From contig CM055095.1 in assembly GCA_029204225.1 (NCBI GenBank), positions 42,930,223 through 42,994,222 on the forward strand: a DNA stretch of 64,000 bases, written 5' to 3'. The DNA is from Diphasiastrum complanatum (Eukaryota > Streptophyta > Lycopodiopsida > Lycopodiales > Lycopodiaceae). The translations under genes and the position numbers were made by a program. Shown here in pieces: positions 11,041 to 23,639 of the stretch (its first letter is position 1; every line of letters starts with the position of its first letter). Below the pieces are notes generated by a model. That model saw only the letters and a list, made by a program, of their open reading frames with translations. It was not told the origin of the DNA and made no database searches.

Positions 11041-13545
11041 TCTTCCACCCAAAATGAGATGCTAGGGCAATGATAAGGCGTAGCGTAGTCCACTTAGCCA
11101 GTAGAGCAAATGTCTCTTCATAGTCAATTCCTTTGCTTTGCTCATAACCCTTCACTACTAGGCGTGCCTTATGCTTTGCTATTGTGCCATCCACATGAAA
11201 CTTTGTTCTAAACACCCATTTGTTGTCAATGAGTTTCTTTCCAGTGGTAGATAAACCAACTCCCATGTATCATGCATGTAGATGGATTCTATCTCCTCTT
11301 CCATTGCCCTTTGCCACTCTTTGTGATCTTTTGCCTCATCAAAGGTTGATGGCTCTCGACACTTCAAAATGTCACTCATTAGGGCATAGTTCACATGATA
11401 ACAATCGGGAGACTTCCTTTCCCGCATTATAGACTACGTGGAGAGTATGTATCCCAAGGGGTGTCTAAGTAATGTCACCGGTTTCTCCTTTATTGCTCCT
11501 ATTGGTAAGTACCTCCCCCTAGGCTCTTGAATAGGCGGTGTCCTTTCATACTCACCCTCTCGACTCTCGTCTCCACGTACATCATCTTGTGGAGTATCTT
11601 CTTCTTTTTCTTCTTCCAAAATTGTGGGAAGTCTTTTGATGCTTTCACCACTTGCATGGTCTTCATCTTCATACCTATGCATCTCATCAAAGATCACGTC
11701 TTTGCTAATGTGAATCCTTTTCATTACAGGATCAAAACACCTGTATGCCTTCCTCCTCTCGTCATAACTGATGAAGATACACTTGATTGCTTTGGCACTG
11801 TGTGAATTGTCTTTTGATGCCGTGTTCATTGCAAGAGTCCTCAAAATTATCAGATTTGTATTCGCCCCCTCTATCAGATCTTAGAACTTTGATGCGTGCA
11901 TCCAGTTGGTTCTCTACCAAAGTCTTGAACTCCTTGAAGCGAGCAAAAGCATCATATGTCTTCTTCAAGAAATAAATCCATGTCCTCCTAGAGTAATCAT
12001 CTATGAAAGTCATAAAATAATATGCTTTCCCCAATGACATGGTCTTCATTGGGCCGCACAGGTCGCTGTGAATAAGTTCCAGCAGTTTCTTAGCTCTTGC
12101 CGCTCCACCTTTCTTGAATGTCTCCTTGTGATGCTTTCCCATGACGCATCCTTCACATATTGCATGATGATAATCCTGCAATGCCGGTAACCCTATTACC
12201 ATCTTCAGCTTCGCCATCAATCTCAAGCTCCCATAGTTCAAATGACCAAGTCTTCTGTGCCACAACTCAGATTGAGATGTTTTTGAGATAGCCAAACCAT
12301 ATTCTCCTGATTTTGCAGCATCCAATTTATAAAGGCCACAGTTACTATCTCTATAACCCTTTGCCACCACTTTATGGTTGTGGTTCATATCCCTCATAAG
12401 GCAATCATCCTTGACAAATTCAACCTTAAGATGTTGATTTGCCAATACACCAACAAAAAGCAAACTCTTTTTGAGTCCAAGAACATAAAGCACATTAGGG
12501 ATGTTCTTGATTTTACCATCAGAAAACTGCACAGGTACATTGCCCACACCTTGTATTTGTCATTCCTCCCCATTGGCTTGAGTGACCTTATCCCCATCAT
12601 GGATTGGTGAGAATTTCTCAAACTAATCACGTTTTTAGGTCATATGCCTTGTGCCGCCTGAATCTATGAACCATCTGGCACCATCATCAACCTGGGATGC
12701 CAATGCCAATGAGAAGACACTTGTCTCGTCATCTTTTCCATCATCTTCGGCAATGTTGCCTTGTTGAGTCAATTTAACACTCGCGTGCCCAATGACCCGG
12801 TTTGTGGCAATACTAACATTTGCCTTTCTTCTTCTTTTTTCTCTTTTGATGACGACTCTCCCTCGTCATCATCATCCTTGGATTTTATTGGTAACCCTTT
12901 TCCATCCTTTTTGCTTGCCTTTAGCAAGCACGGCTTGATCCTCCTGTGGGGTTTGCCTTAACTTCACCACTTCGCGACGATGCTCTTCCTGCAACATGAT
13001 TCCGTGGAAGTCTTCAAAAGTAGGCAATCTCTCCCTCGAAGCAATGCCGCTCACAAACATCTGTAGCCCTTCTGAGACACTGCTCATTGTGGTATGTACC
13101 AGTTCAACACCCCTGATTGGTTCTCCAATCACAACAAGTTGATTTCTCAGCTCCTTTATCCTGGTGAAGAAAGATCCCATTGATTCACTTTCTTCCATCC
13201 TTACTGCGTTTAATCTCGAATTCAAGAACATGGCCCGAGCTACATTGCAAGTTTGAAATTGCATTCTAAGAGCTTCCCAAGCTCCCCTAGCCGTCATGGC
13301 ATCACTTATATGAGTGATCACATAGTCTTTCACTAAAAGATTGATCAAGGACAATGCTCTCTGCACCTTTTTATCAAAGGCCCTCATGTCACCTGGAGTG
13401 GTATTTGGCCAGACTTCAATACCTGCCACAATCTCCCATAACTCTTTCTCCATCAAAATGCTCTTCATTTCTAGATGTTGTAGTTAGAGGCCCCATCAAG
13501 TTTGCTTGCATCGCCCAAAATTGCCTCATTGATATTTGCCATCTC
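11041..13545 (-). pseudogene. copia gag-pol remnant (gag, integrase, partial RT)
   Basis: On the minus strand gag starts near 13,545 (MANINEAILGDASKLDG), has a stop just before 13,468, and runs as a 198-residue UBN2-type gag to 12,872. Integrase (12,547-11,762) shows the pre-integrase HxxxH finger (LWHRRLGHLNYGS, CEGCVMGKHH) and core residues (HSDLCG, TFIDDYSR). About 100 residues, including the catalytic Glu block, are missing before the C-terminal part (IKCIFISYDERRKAYRCFDP, 11,844-11,434). RT begins at 11,427 (DEAKDHKEWQRAMEEEI) and breaks off after LASHFGWKI at 11,041, before the YVDD active site. Several stops and frameshifts. Confidence 0.85.
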
Positions 13546-14896
13546 CAAACTGCCTGAAACTCCACCTGTAGGCTATAAAGTATATGCCGAAGCCAACCGT
13601 GATGTCAGAAGTTCAAAATAATGACCTGCAATTTTTGGCTTACCAGGCCACCCGCCGCTCTTTCGTCAAAATGAAAGCCAAACTGGCGTCGCTTTCCGAA
13701 ATGCTTCTCGTCACCAACTCCCAGCTACATGCTCAATGGAATGGTGAAATCACTTCTGGCGCGCTTCAAACACTTTCTCCATGACAATCACTCTATTTTG
13801 GTGTACCGTACTTGCAGGTACAGTCAGGGTGCCCTTCGTTTGGAGGCTATAGCCTTTCGTTTGGCCAAAACAGGCTAAAGGAGGTGAAAATAAGGGCAAT
13901 TTGGGTTTTTGAACTGTTTCTTTAGTGTGAAGAAACTTCACCCTTCAAAAACTTGGGACCCAACAATTTTTTCAGTTTGAAGATTTTTAATGAAGTTGCA
14001 ATGCACTTTGCACTTCAGACTCCTTTAGGCTTTTTTACATGCATCCCAACGGTGGCCCTTGATCCTGCGGCCTATATTCCTCCATTTTCCATCATAGATT
14101 TCCAATAGACATGACCCGATGGTCCAGCTTCCTTCAACATGCTGAAATGGATTCCTTGCAAGTGCTAGACCCCTCCAAACGCTATGGTAGTTGCGCGACT
14201 GGGCGCGCGCGAGGTCTGTTTGCCTCCTTCGCTCTCCAAGCTCCCCTGGCTATGGCCTCCTCATGGGTTTTCTAGCTGCTAATTCCGATCCAGTCCTCTA
14301 TCTGATCTACGACCTTCCACGGCCTCTTGCAGCTCAGGTCGCACTGCCAAAACGCCCTATTTCAGCCATTCACAGCTTGCAAAAGCATTGCATGGTGCAA
14401 GAGATTTCAAGAGTTTTGATTTGAAACCCTTGTTGTGAGAAAGCTTCAAAAGCAAACTACTCTTTCCATGCATCATGGCTGACCATGGCCTTTTAGCCAC
14501 TCCTTGGTAGAACTAGGGCGCCCTCCATCATGCACTTACAGTGTCTGAAATGATCTCCTAAAGCCAAAGATCCACAGATTAATGCCTGTAAACCCTAGTC
14601 ATGAAAGAAGAAAAACTTCTTGAGCTATGCTCAGGTTTTTCTCTGAGCCACTTTTTGCAACCTTGTACTGCACTCAGGTTACCCTACAATCAGCCATCAC
14701 CTGCTTTCAAACAGATCTTCAATTGGCTTCAAATTGAACTAGGCATCCTTTCTACAGAGTTCTTTGCTTTTGTTTAGCGTCTTACAGTTTTGAGCTATCC
14801 ACGAATCTCCATAGACTCGGTTTTGTGCTTCCTAGCCAACAAACCGTTGTGAATTCGCAACTCTCTGTTCTTTTTTGGTGATTCAAGCCAGCACGG
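13546..14896 (-). other. unusually long leader of the deleted copia
   Basis: About 1.35 kb between primer site and gag with no recognisable coding sequence. Copia leaders are usually a few hundred bases, so foreign sequence may have been captured. Confidence 0.5.
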
Positions 14897-14908
14897 GCTC
14901 TGATACCA
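14897..14908 (-). other. primer binding site, tRNA-iMet
   Basis: Plus-strand GCTCTGATACCA is the complement of TGGTATCAGAGC, next to the right-hand LTR repeat; this sets the element orientation. Confidence 0.85.
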
Positions 14909-14910
14909 AA

Positions 14911-15047
14911 TTAAGAAAACAATTTAAACACCCGACCGGATCGATCACCTTAGCACAACATCAAGTGCAACAAGACAAGACAACAAAATTGCTCTCCACA
15001 AACTGTATATTCAGCTGACTTGCAAGTACAAAGATAAAGTTGCTTAA
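14911..15047 (-). repeat. 5' LTR (part) of the deleted copia
   Basis: Direct repeat of 10,904-11,040. The true outer end may lie further right, since the partner copy could be truncated on that side. Confidence 0.7.
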
Positions 15048-15719
15048 AAGCACTCAAAGGGCTTGTAAAAGAAAGACGACCTAATAATTCTAGAACTAAG
15101 CACACGTGGTGCCGTCGAAATAAGAAAGCATTGTATAAGTCGATCATTGCTATTTTAACTATTTTGCCTAGGCCTCCCAAGCAAAACTTTAGAGAGAGAG
15201 ACACACACACATCTGATGAGGTTCACTATTCAAGATTAAGGCTGAGCTCATTTAATCAAAGCTCAAGTGCTAGAGTGTTAGCACTTACTCAAACTTTTAT
15301 ATACTTTGTTAGAATAATATGAATTTCTGTTGGGTTTGATAAAAATACAAATATGTTCAAAAATACTTGACTAATTAAGTGAGATCGTTGTAGTTTGACA
15401 AAGAAAGACCATGCAAACTGTCATTTATGGGTGTTCAATTAGGTGTCATCATGTCATGATCATAGTGAAAATGTTGGCCTTCATGATTTATGTTGGTCAT
15501 TGGCAACAATTATTAAATTTTTTAAACAAATACTAAGCACAATTCCAAATCTATAGGCATATAAAAACTCGAATCATAGTCAAAATAAAGTGACTCACAA
15601 CTTTATCCACCAAGGTATCTAACTCTGATAACATTTGGTTGTTTCAATAGTACATGAAACAAATTCAAACTACTTAAGAAGATCCCTAATTTATATATAT
15701 TTGGTTTTAAGAAGTCTCA
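15048..15719. other. no gene seen
   Basis: A/T-rich spacer between two copia remnants; could include the outer part of an LTR. Confidence 0.35.
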
Positions 15720-17471
15720 AATCATGAATATAGTCTCAATTTACTTGAATTTGTGTTTAGTGTTCCTTAAATTCAGTAGATATGTATTCTCCCCCATTGT
15801 TGGACCTTGGCGCTTTGATTCTTTTGCCAGTTTGATTTTCTGCATGCTTTTTGAATTATCTGAACTTAATGAAAGCTTCTGATTTTTGCTTGATGATGTA
15901 AATAACTATTCTTCCAAAGAATTCGTCAATAAAGGTAATGAAATACTTTGCATCTAGTAATGATGGAGTTTGCATAGGTCCACATATATCTGAATGAACA
16001 ACATCTAACATACCTTTTGCTGCATGCCTATGACTCGATCTAAAAGAAATCCTAGTCTGTTTTCCAAGGATGCAGCTATGGCAGACAGGGAGATCAACTT
16101 TGCCAGAATGATAGTCGAGATCAAGTGCTAAGCATTGTCTAGACATGTTTGAAACAAATGCATAATTCAAGTTTCCTGTGCAATGATGCTATAGTAATGC
16201 TTAATTGACAAGAACAGACGTTTTCAAGGCTTGACTAGAATTAGAATAACAATGTGCCAATCTATATAAGTATCCATGCCTCTTGCCGAGTGCAAGGATC
16301 TTATTATTCCTATCAATAATTCTGCATTGATCAGACTCAAATTCCACCTTATGACCTAAATCCGTAATTGTACCTATTGATAACAGATTTGTAGAGAGTT
16401 TAGGAGCATACAAGACTTTTGACAGTAGTTCGAATTGATCATGTTGGAGTCTTAATCTTACAGTACCTTCACCTTCGATAGTGTGAGTGCTATCATCACC
16501 AAGATGAACATACTTCTTTGTGTTGTAAGTCGTATAGAAATGAAAAATCTCACGATGATTGGTCATATGTTGAGTAGCTTCAGTATAAAAAAAACACGAA
16601 TCTTCCGAATTCTTGTTCTTGAGTTTGTTTTTTATTCGATGTAGATTGCTTGGAGCTTTTTTGCTTCTGTCGTTTCGAGCCCTTGTTGACATATAGAGCA
16701 TGAGACGAATAGGCAGACAAAGTATCTTGAATTCTTTGATTATCTTCTTGCAGCAACATAGTGATAACTCTGGTAAGAGTTCAATTTGAGTGTGTCGTGA
16801 TGATCATCACCCAGTTTTCATATGTAGAGGGCAAGCTTGAAAGCAATGTCATAATCGTGTCATGATCATCTATGATTGATCTAACAGTGGCCATCTATTG
16901 CAAGAGATTTTTAAACTGGTTAATAGGATTCTGAAGAGAATCATTATTCGACATTTTGAGTGTGAAGAATTTCCTTTGAAGATGTAACTTGGAAGGTACG
17001 TCTCTCACATCATATAGTGAGCTCAAAATATCCCAAACTTCTTTCGAAGTTTTGGCTTCAGCTACGTGGCCAATTTGAGTATCTAATATATCGAGGATAA
17101 TAAGCGTGAAAGCTTTACCATCCTTCAATTTCCATTTTGATTCGTGTTGTCTTTAGGCTTCACTTCAATACCTGTAACAACATCCCACAACTCATTGGCG
17201 ATTAGCAAGGTCTTCATCTTAAGTTTCCATAAATGATAATTGGATCCATTTAGCTTGTATGCAATAAGACCGGCTTTACTTTGAGAATCCATTTGAAAAT
17301 TTACTCTATCAACGTTAAGAGAGATGCCGTGCTATGGAAATCAATTCTCTGATACCGAAACAAATTGATTTGAACTGAAGAATAATTTGATATCACGAAA
17401 TATATCAAGTATAAGAGCTTGCGCTCTGATATAGTATTAGGCTTTGAAGAAGAATCAACGCTTTGATACCA
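15720..17471 (-). pseudogene. second copia remnant: gag, protease, integrase
   Basis: Gag starts at 17,292 (MDSQSKAGLIAYKLNGSNY), followed by UBN2-like gag pieces to ~16,895. The protease region (16,701-16,201) reads YTEATQHM where DSGATxHM is expected, so the catalytic Asp is lost. The pre-integrase finger (CHSCILGKQTR) and integrase core (HSDICGP, TFIDEFF, then KRIKAPRSNNGGEY near 15,790) follow, after which similarity stops at ~15,720. RT and RNase H are absent. Multiple frameshifts and stops. Angela/Tork-like by layout, but the lineage is not proven. Confidence 0.8.
17460..17471 (-). other. primer binding site, second copia
   Basis: GCTTTGATACCA, complement of TGGTATCAAAGC. Two similar words, CTCTGATACCG (17,348) and CTCTGATATAG (17,424), lie nearby, so the site may have been duplicated. 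Confidence 0.65.
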
Positions 17472-18496
17472 TATTGGAAAGAGGTGTGTAAAAGATAGGT
17501 AAAAAAGAATCGAATAAAAATAACTCAAATGACAAGAAAGAAAACTTATCGTGCACAACAGAATAAAGTATCTTCTTCTTTTTCTATGCATGACTACGCC
17601 TATCAATTTTGAACAAATCAATAGTGATAGAAATCGCGTTCAATCTTATAGTAACTAACTTTGAAATCATCAGTACTATAGTGATTATGTAGCCAAACAT
17701 TTAAGCATTGAATTATCAGACAAATAATCAATCGCAAAAAATTACATAAATGCATACATTTTGAGACAAACTTGAATGCAATAAAAAGATAGTATTAATT
17801 CAGTATGAAATGAAACAAATGTAAATGAGTACAACGAGTTTGCGGTTTGAAGCCGCGTACTCTAAGCTATTTATGAACGACTAAACATAAGTATGAATTA
17901 AGCGCAATGCTGATTAGCAGTAAGCACAATAACAATCTCTAATCAACTCTAAAGAACTGAGCTAGAATGCTCAAGGGTGTTCAAGCTCACAGGCTTGAGA
18001 GAGAACGCTAACTATTCAATACTTGATGACCTAAGATCATTGATTATGCTTTGAGATCAACACTATAACTGTAGAAATATGAACAGCTATTTATACATAA
18101 GCAAATGTGGGAACGTCCAATAGTAGGACAACTAATTTGGTCATCAATCATAATGGATAGTGAGCTGGCATCCATCCAGTTGAATCTTCCCGAAAATTCA
18201 GTAGCCTCAATTAAGGCGAACAATAAACTATCTTTCACCCGACAAGATATTCGTCAAACCATGCCCGCCGACGAACGTCGATATGTCGGATGATGTCCGA
18301 TAAGTTGGATCCACCTGTGAGCGATTCCCAAGTACTTCTGCAAACTGTGTAGAAACACGAAGAAAACTTGTAGGTTTGGATAATGAGTTGGACAAAGATT
18401 AAAATGTCGATTAGTCGATTAGTAGGAGAATAATCCGACATTTGGGAATAGAAATCATTAGATCTTCTCAATCTACTTTCATTTGTCGAACTAGAA
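17472..18496. other. probable LTR and flank of second copia, no gene
   Basis: Begins TATTGGAAAGAGG right after the primer site, so the first part should be its 5' LTR; no partner LTR is present to define the end. No coding signal. Confidence 0.4.
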
Positions 18497-19335
18497 AGAT
18501 TTTATATGGTAGTTGCCAAATCTAGTGATACACCTATGGAGTCTCATGTAAAGCTAACTATAAGAGGTAGTGAAAGATCCTTCAAGGACATTACTCTCTA
18601 TAGAAAGTTAGTTGGTTCACTCATCTATCTAACCATTACTAGACTAGATCTAAGCTATTGTGTTGGAAGATTGAGTCAATTCATGCAAGATCCTAGTGAG
18701 GAGCATTGGAAGCTAGGGAAACGAGTTTTGAGGTACATTATTGGAACTCAAGGTTTTGGCATATTGTACGAGGGATCGTCATCTAATCTTTTTGGACTTT
18801 CAGATTCGGACTATGTTGGAGCTGTAATGGATAAGAAATCCATTAGTGCTCATTGTATTTTCATAGATGATCGAGCTATATCATGGATGTCGAAGAAACA
18901 AGCCACTATCTCATTGTCATCTAGTGAGGCTGAGTACAAAGCTCTTACACATTGCACAGAGGAGATGGTATGGATCAAGAGGATGATCAAGAATCTTCAC
19001 TTGCTAGATTTTTTAGAGAGCCAAATCATCTTGACAATCAATCAACCTAAAGGTTGGCAACCAATCCTATCTTTCATGCTAGGAGCAAGCATATTGAGGT
19101 GCAATATCATTTTGTGAGGGAGCAAGTCATTGCAAAGGAGGTAGAGCTTCAACAGCTGTCCTCAAGGGAATGTTTCCTCAAGGGAATGTGTAGCTGATAT
19201 CTTCAACAAGTGTCCTCAAGGGAATATGTAGCTGATATCTTCACCAAAGCATTGAGAAAGGACTTTTTCATGAAGCATAGGACTTCACTTGGAGTATTAT
19301 CAAAGTCTATGCTAAAACTAGTTGAAGAGGGAGTT
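18497..19335 (+). pseudogene. copia RNase H / pol C-terminus fragment
   Basis: Begins abruptly inside the RT-RNase H connection (SSDTPMESHVKLT) and runs through RNase H motifs (FGLSDSDYVG, ISLSSSEAEYKAL) to the pol end (ADIFTKALRKDFF, VEEGV stop). Frameshift near 19,050. It matches the C-terminus of the young copia at 55.3 kb closely, so it is an older relative in the opposite orientation. Near 19,159-19,250 the word TCCTCAAGGGAAT occurs three times with a ~38-bp partial duplication that breaks the frame. Confidence 0.85.
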
Positions 19336-19800
19336 TGAAAGGTTCAACTAGTTTGATCATATTTGCTACATTTCCATATTTGGAAAATTAAGGCCAACTT
19401 TGTTTTAGACTTAGAGTTTGACTTTTCAAATTTCATTAGTCTAAATTCATTTGAATAAACACTTTTTGAAAGTGTGGAAAATTTAGAAGTCGAGTTTGAG
19501 TACATTCAAATTTGAATGTTGGGTACTTTGAATCTAGACCCAAAAATAGTAGGGTTTACATTTTGGTGAAAAAGCCAAGTGGCCAAATAGGGTTTGGACA
19601 TGTTATAAAAGGATTTAACTCATGGAGAGACATATCTTCTCTCTTTTCTATCTCATTTCATGCTTATACATGCTTCTCTTGGGTTCTACTATCCATTGTG
19701 CACTATACTTGTGATTGCATGTAATTCTATGTGTAAAATGATCTATATTGGATCCACACATGTGAAATACAGTAGCTTTCTAGTTTTGTATGGATAGCAA
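19336..19800 (+). repeat. putative 3' LTR of copia fragment
   Basis: A purine run (GAAGAGGGAG) at the end of pol is followed by TGAAAGGTTC, the arrangement also seen in the young copia. The right end is not defined. Contains TATAAAAGG near 19,601. Confidence 0.45.
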
Positions 19801-19997
19801 CAATACTTTATCTTTTGATTCATGTTTGATCAAGTTCTATTAAAGTTTGCATCTCATTTTGTGTGTAGATGCTGATTTTTCTACATTGGTGAGATTGGTA
19901 GAATAGCTTCTTTTGTAACCCAAGATCTTTTTCTGGATTGAATCATCATTGATCTGAAATCCTTCATCGATCGCACCTGCGGATTGCCATAAAATAG

Positions 19998-21280
19998 CTT
20001 TTGCAACAGAATGGAAAACTTATGCTTATAAAGTTATGTCGTTTGGACTTTGCAACGCATCTAGTTCATTTCAAAGAGTCATGCAGTTCGCCTTCAAAGA
20101 CTACTTGCAGAAATTCCTTGAAATATACTTGGATGATCTTGGAGTCCATAGTGCCAATACAAACCACTTGGATCGTTCAGAAGAAGTATTTAACGTTGTC
20201 ACAAATACCAAATCTCCTTCAATCCAGAAAAGTGTCAAATTTGGGTTACTAATGGAGTTGTCCTTGGACATGTGATATCCAGACATGGCATTGCCACGGA
20301 TTATTCCAAGATCAAAGTCATCATCGAGTTATCACCGCCAGGAACAATTTGAGGAGTCTACGGATCTATGGGTCATGCAAATTACTATTGGATATTTATT
20401 CTATTCTTTGCGGATTTAGCAAGACCTATATACAAATTGACTATTGTACCAATTTGGACAGTAGAGGCATTGGAAGCATTTGAAAAATTGAAAAAAGCTT
20501 TAGCTTTTGCACCCATACTATGAGCTCCAATTTGGACAATTGAGTTTCATGTTCATACTGATGCATCAAAATATGCCATTGGATCAGTTTTGATACAACC
20601 AGGTGAATACAAAAAGAATTATCCTATCAGGTTTGCAAGTGGCCAGCTTATAGATCCTAAGAAGAATTATTCGACAACCAAACGTGAAGTGTTGGACATG
20701 ATTTTTTCTGTTAAGAAGTTTCAACATTATCTACTGGCAACACATTTTGTATTAAATATTGATCATCAACCATTACTTTATTTGGTGAACAAGACATGTA
20801 ACACAAGACATATTGCAATATGACTACATTTATTAACCGAATCTGATTTTCATGTTGTGGTTCGAAAGGTAAGCAACATTATCTGGCTGACCATGTCTCA
20901 AGTATTGAATCAGCACCAATTAATACTAAAGTGGATGATGAACTACCTACATTGTTTTATGTTGAAGTAGTACCCAAGTGGGCAGTGAATATTGTTGAAT
21001 ATCTAATGCTAGGCCAACCTAATGATTCCTTGACAAAAGTACAAAAGAGACAATTGATTCTTAAGGCACAACCTTATCAATTGATTGCTGGACAATTGTA
21101 TCACCGAGGAATGGATGATATTTTATGAAGATGTGTTTTGCCACATGAAGTACCTGAACTTATCTTGTTTTCATATGATGGCATGGACGGAGGACATTTT
21201 TCGACAGATATCACAATTCTCAAACTTCTACAATCAGGGTGTTGGTGGCGGGAAGCCATGTGCTATGGTTGAGTTTCAAT
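19998..21280 (+). pseudogene. second gypsy lineage: RT, RNase H, integrase start
   Basis: Broken frames give RT (YAYKVMSFGLCNASSSFQRV; IYLDDL with the Asp pair kept, ~20,030-20,160), then GHVISRHGIATDYSKIK and the RT-RNase H connection. RNase H (FHVHTDASKYAIGSVLIQ; KREVLDMIFSVKKFQHYL, ~20,540-20,800) and the integrase zinc-finger beginning (LPHEVPELILFSYDGMDGGH, ~21,140-21,200) follow. Stops at ~20,350, 20,521, 20,821 and 21,126. Distinct from the chromovirus at 0.4-5.8 kb. No LTR found on either side. Confidence 0.8.
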
Positions 21281-21400
21281 TCTAAGCTGTTTTCTTCTTG
21301 TTGATGTCTCCTACCTTCTCAAACTACATGAGTCCAAAGCTGGTTTCAGATGAAGACATGCTTTTGATGCGTTGTTTTCAGATATATTCTAGCAAAATTA

Positions 21401-21414
<14 letters not shown>

Positions 21415-21495
<81 letters not shown>
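21415..21495. repeat. (GA)n microsatellite, ~81 bp
   Basis: Uninterrupted GA run just after the gypsy remnant. Confidence 0.97.
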
Positions 21496-21497
<2 letters not shown>

Positions 21498-21529
21498 TTC
21501 AAACATCAGATTTCAAATATTGTAATTGT

Positions 21530-22154
21530 CTAGCCAAGTGCATGAGTGTTGGATTTTGACTTGTTTGGTAGTATATGTCAATCTTTGTGGTTTTTATTAT
21601 TCCTGATTTATATTTCCAATACAGTACTTATGGTAGTACATTTCTCACTTTTTGGAGCAAGTGATAGGTCCCACGAGTTAATGGAATGAAGGCGTCCTTG
21701 ACAATCATCGGCATACTAATCACATGGGCCTACCAATAATGGGCCTACTTTATCTAATTTGAATTTGGATAATAGATGCTTTGCTCTCCAAATGATCAAT
21801 TTAGTGCTATCCTTGCTTTCTACTATGATCAATTCACGTTGCTATCTTGCTTTCTACTATCAGTTCTTTTGCTATCTTGATTTCTGATATTTTCTTTTCT
21901 ATTACGATTGCTTTTTGCTATTAGTGAACATATCATTTGCTATGATCAGTTTATGTTGCTATCTTCCTTTCTACTATCAATTCATCTACTAGCTTGCTTT
22001 CTAATATCTTGCTTTCTGCTATCAATTCATTCCAATTTACTTTCTTGCTTTATTGCTTTTTGTTTGGTTCATTGCTATCATTCCTTTCTGCTCTCACAAC
22101 ATTTCTATCATTGTTTTCTGCTATCGTTGTTTTCTTGATCATCTATTGTAAAAG
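21530..22154. repeat. degenerate TTGCTATC / CTTTCTACTATC repeat
   Basis: Between 21,780 and 22,140 the words GCTATCTTGCTTTCTACTATC and variants recur about ten times at uneven spacing. Pyrimidine-rich; no gene. Confidence 0.5.
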
Positions 22155-23183
22155 ATGAAGACACCTGAAAGGAAGTGCAAAGCCGTCTCTAAGGCTACTG
22201 CTAAAAATCATGAGACATCAAGCACACTTCCCAGCACACACAAACGGCCACGGACCAGCTACCTCGATGGATCACCAGCTAGGACATGTATGGATCAATC
22301 CGAAACCACACATTCACAGCTTGATAAATCATTTGAGAGGACGGCTGCTGCGGTCGGCGATCGTTCAAGCCACGAGAGAAAGGATAAATTACATTGTACG
22401 ATTTTGTTTGTAATGAATTTCGTTACTTTTAGCACTTTTAGTATTATGGTAGTAATTAGTTTCTTTTGGTTTTTGCGAGGATTTACAGTGAACAGTGTGT
22501 GTTATAATTAATCTATTTTGCAAGAAAAAACATAAAGGATGAGTACCCGATCCTACGGAAGTTCTACTACTCAGCCAAGGAACTTCATGAAGAGTATGAC
22601 TTGAGCCTAGAGGGCAAACTGGCAAAAGACCTCCTAGACACTAATTTGCTAGACAGTCAGTGGCTAATGGGCTTCAGGCTAGGATACAGAAAAAATGTTA
22701 AGATATATCTTAACCAACTGCATCGACAATTTGTGGATGTCTGTCGTCTGCCCTTCCACAAGGTGTATTAGGCTCCTCCATCCTGCGGCGAAATCACAAT
22801 CAGATTCGCCAAATGCTATGCCTTTCGAGCGCTGCAAGGCCACCAAATTGGACCCTGCCTATCACAAGATAGCATGGGTGAGATTTGGTGAGAATTTGAT
22901 TGCAATGTGTAGCAGCAAGAAGGATGGCCTAAAGAAAAAACTGGAAAATTGGAGCAGGGCTAATGGGCCCCCTCAGAGTGGGCAACTAGGAGTTGGAGGC
23001 AAGAGAGAGCACTCCATCAAGTTCGGAGGTGAGGATAGTGTGTCCCACGCTGCTCTGTCCCCTCTAGGATATATGCCTGAGGTGGAGGCGATGAGTGAGA
23101 GAGTCACAGAAAGATCAGAGTGGATGCTTGCAAGGCTGTCAGAATTGAAAGACAACATTCAGAAGACATTAGAGGATTTCTAA
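22155..23183 (+). pseudogene. unknown intron-containing gene, part 1
   Basis: Not recognised. A first exon from ATG 22,155 (MKTPERKCKAVSKATAKNHE, basic and Ser/Thr-rich) ends at a plausible GT donor near 22,395. After an acceptor near 22,525, a charged helical stretch (KDEYPILRKFYYSAKELHEE; LHRQFVDVCRLPFHK) follows, and then, with a frame change near 22,765, a segment to a stop at 23,183 ending LARLSELKDNIQKTLEDF, which looks coiled-coil. It may be the front of the gene that continues to 27.3 kb. The frame change suggests decay. Confidence 0.45.
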
Positions 23184-23639
23184 ATCCAAAAACGACCCTT
23201 GTAAATATTCCTTTTATATTTTTTCTTAACTTTTTCTTACACATGGACCAATTAAAACACTCAAATTTGAAATCTACGTAACGTAACTTTTTGAGTCCAC
23301 ATTTTGATTCCATACTAAAAATGGCATAACTTTTTAGTGATAAGTCCAAATTTAGCGCAGTTTGGTGCATTGGAAAGCGCTCGATAAGGCTTTCCAATGA
23401 TATGTTACATGACATACTTTTGAGCTACGATGAAAAAAGTTATGGCAAGTCAAGTCTATTAGTGCTATAATATTTTAATAATAAAAAAAGCATCTTGCAC
23501 GAATTCTTAAGGGGCCATTTTGGAGCTCAAAACTCCTCTAATGAGAAGGAAAAATTGATGGTCATGTAGGGTGAAAACACAATCGTCCAAGTAATCAAGG
23601 ACGAGATTCATGAGTAGGAAAAGCGCCTGGTTGAGTTGT

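Larger units (their letters stand above)
10904..15047 (-). mobile_element. Ty1/copia element with RT deletion
   Basis: Minus-strand copia element. The right (5') LTR-like repeat is followed by a tRNA-iMet site, a long leader, gag, protease remnant, integrase and the start of RT, and then directly by the left (3') LTR. Most of RT, all RNase H and the polypurine tract are missing. The two 137-bp end repeats differ at about four positions. Real LTRs may be longer, because the deletion could have removed the beginning of the 3' LTR; no convincing target duplication was found. Confidence 0.8.

Noticed and set aside
10900-15210. A 5-bp target duplication (TTTAG) around the deleted copia
   Set aside because: TTTAG before 10,904 and again near 15,189 would need a ~280-bp LTR whose end lacks TG; not convincing.
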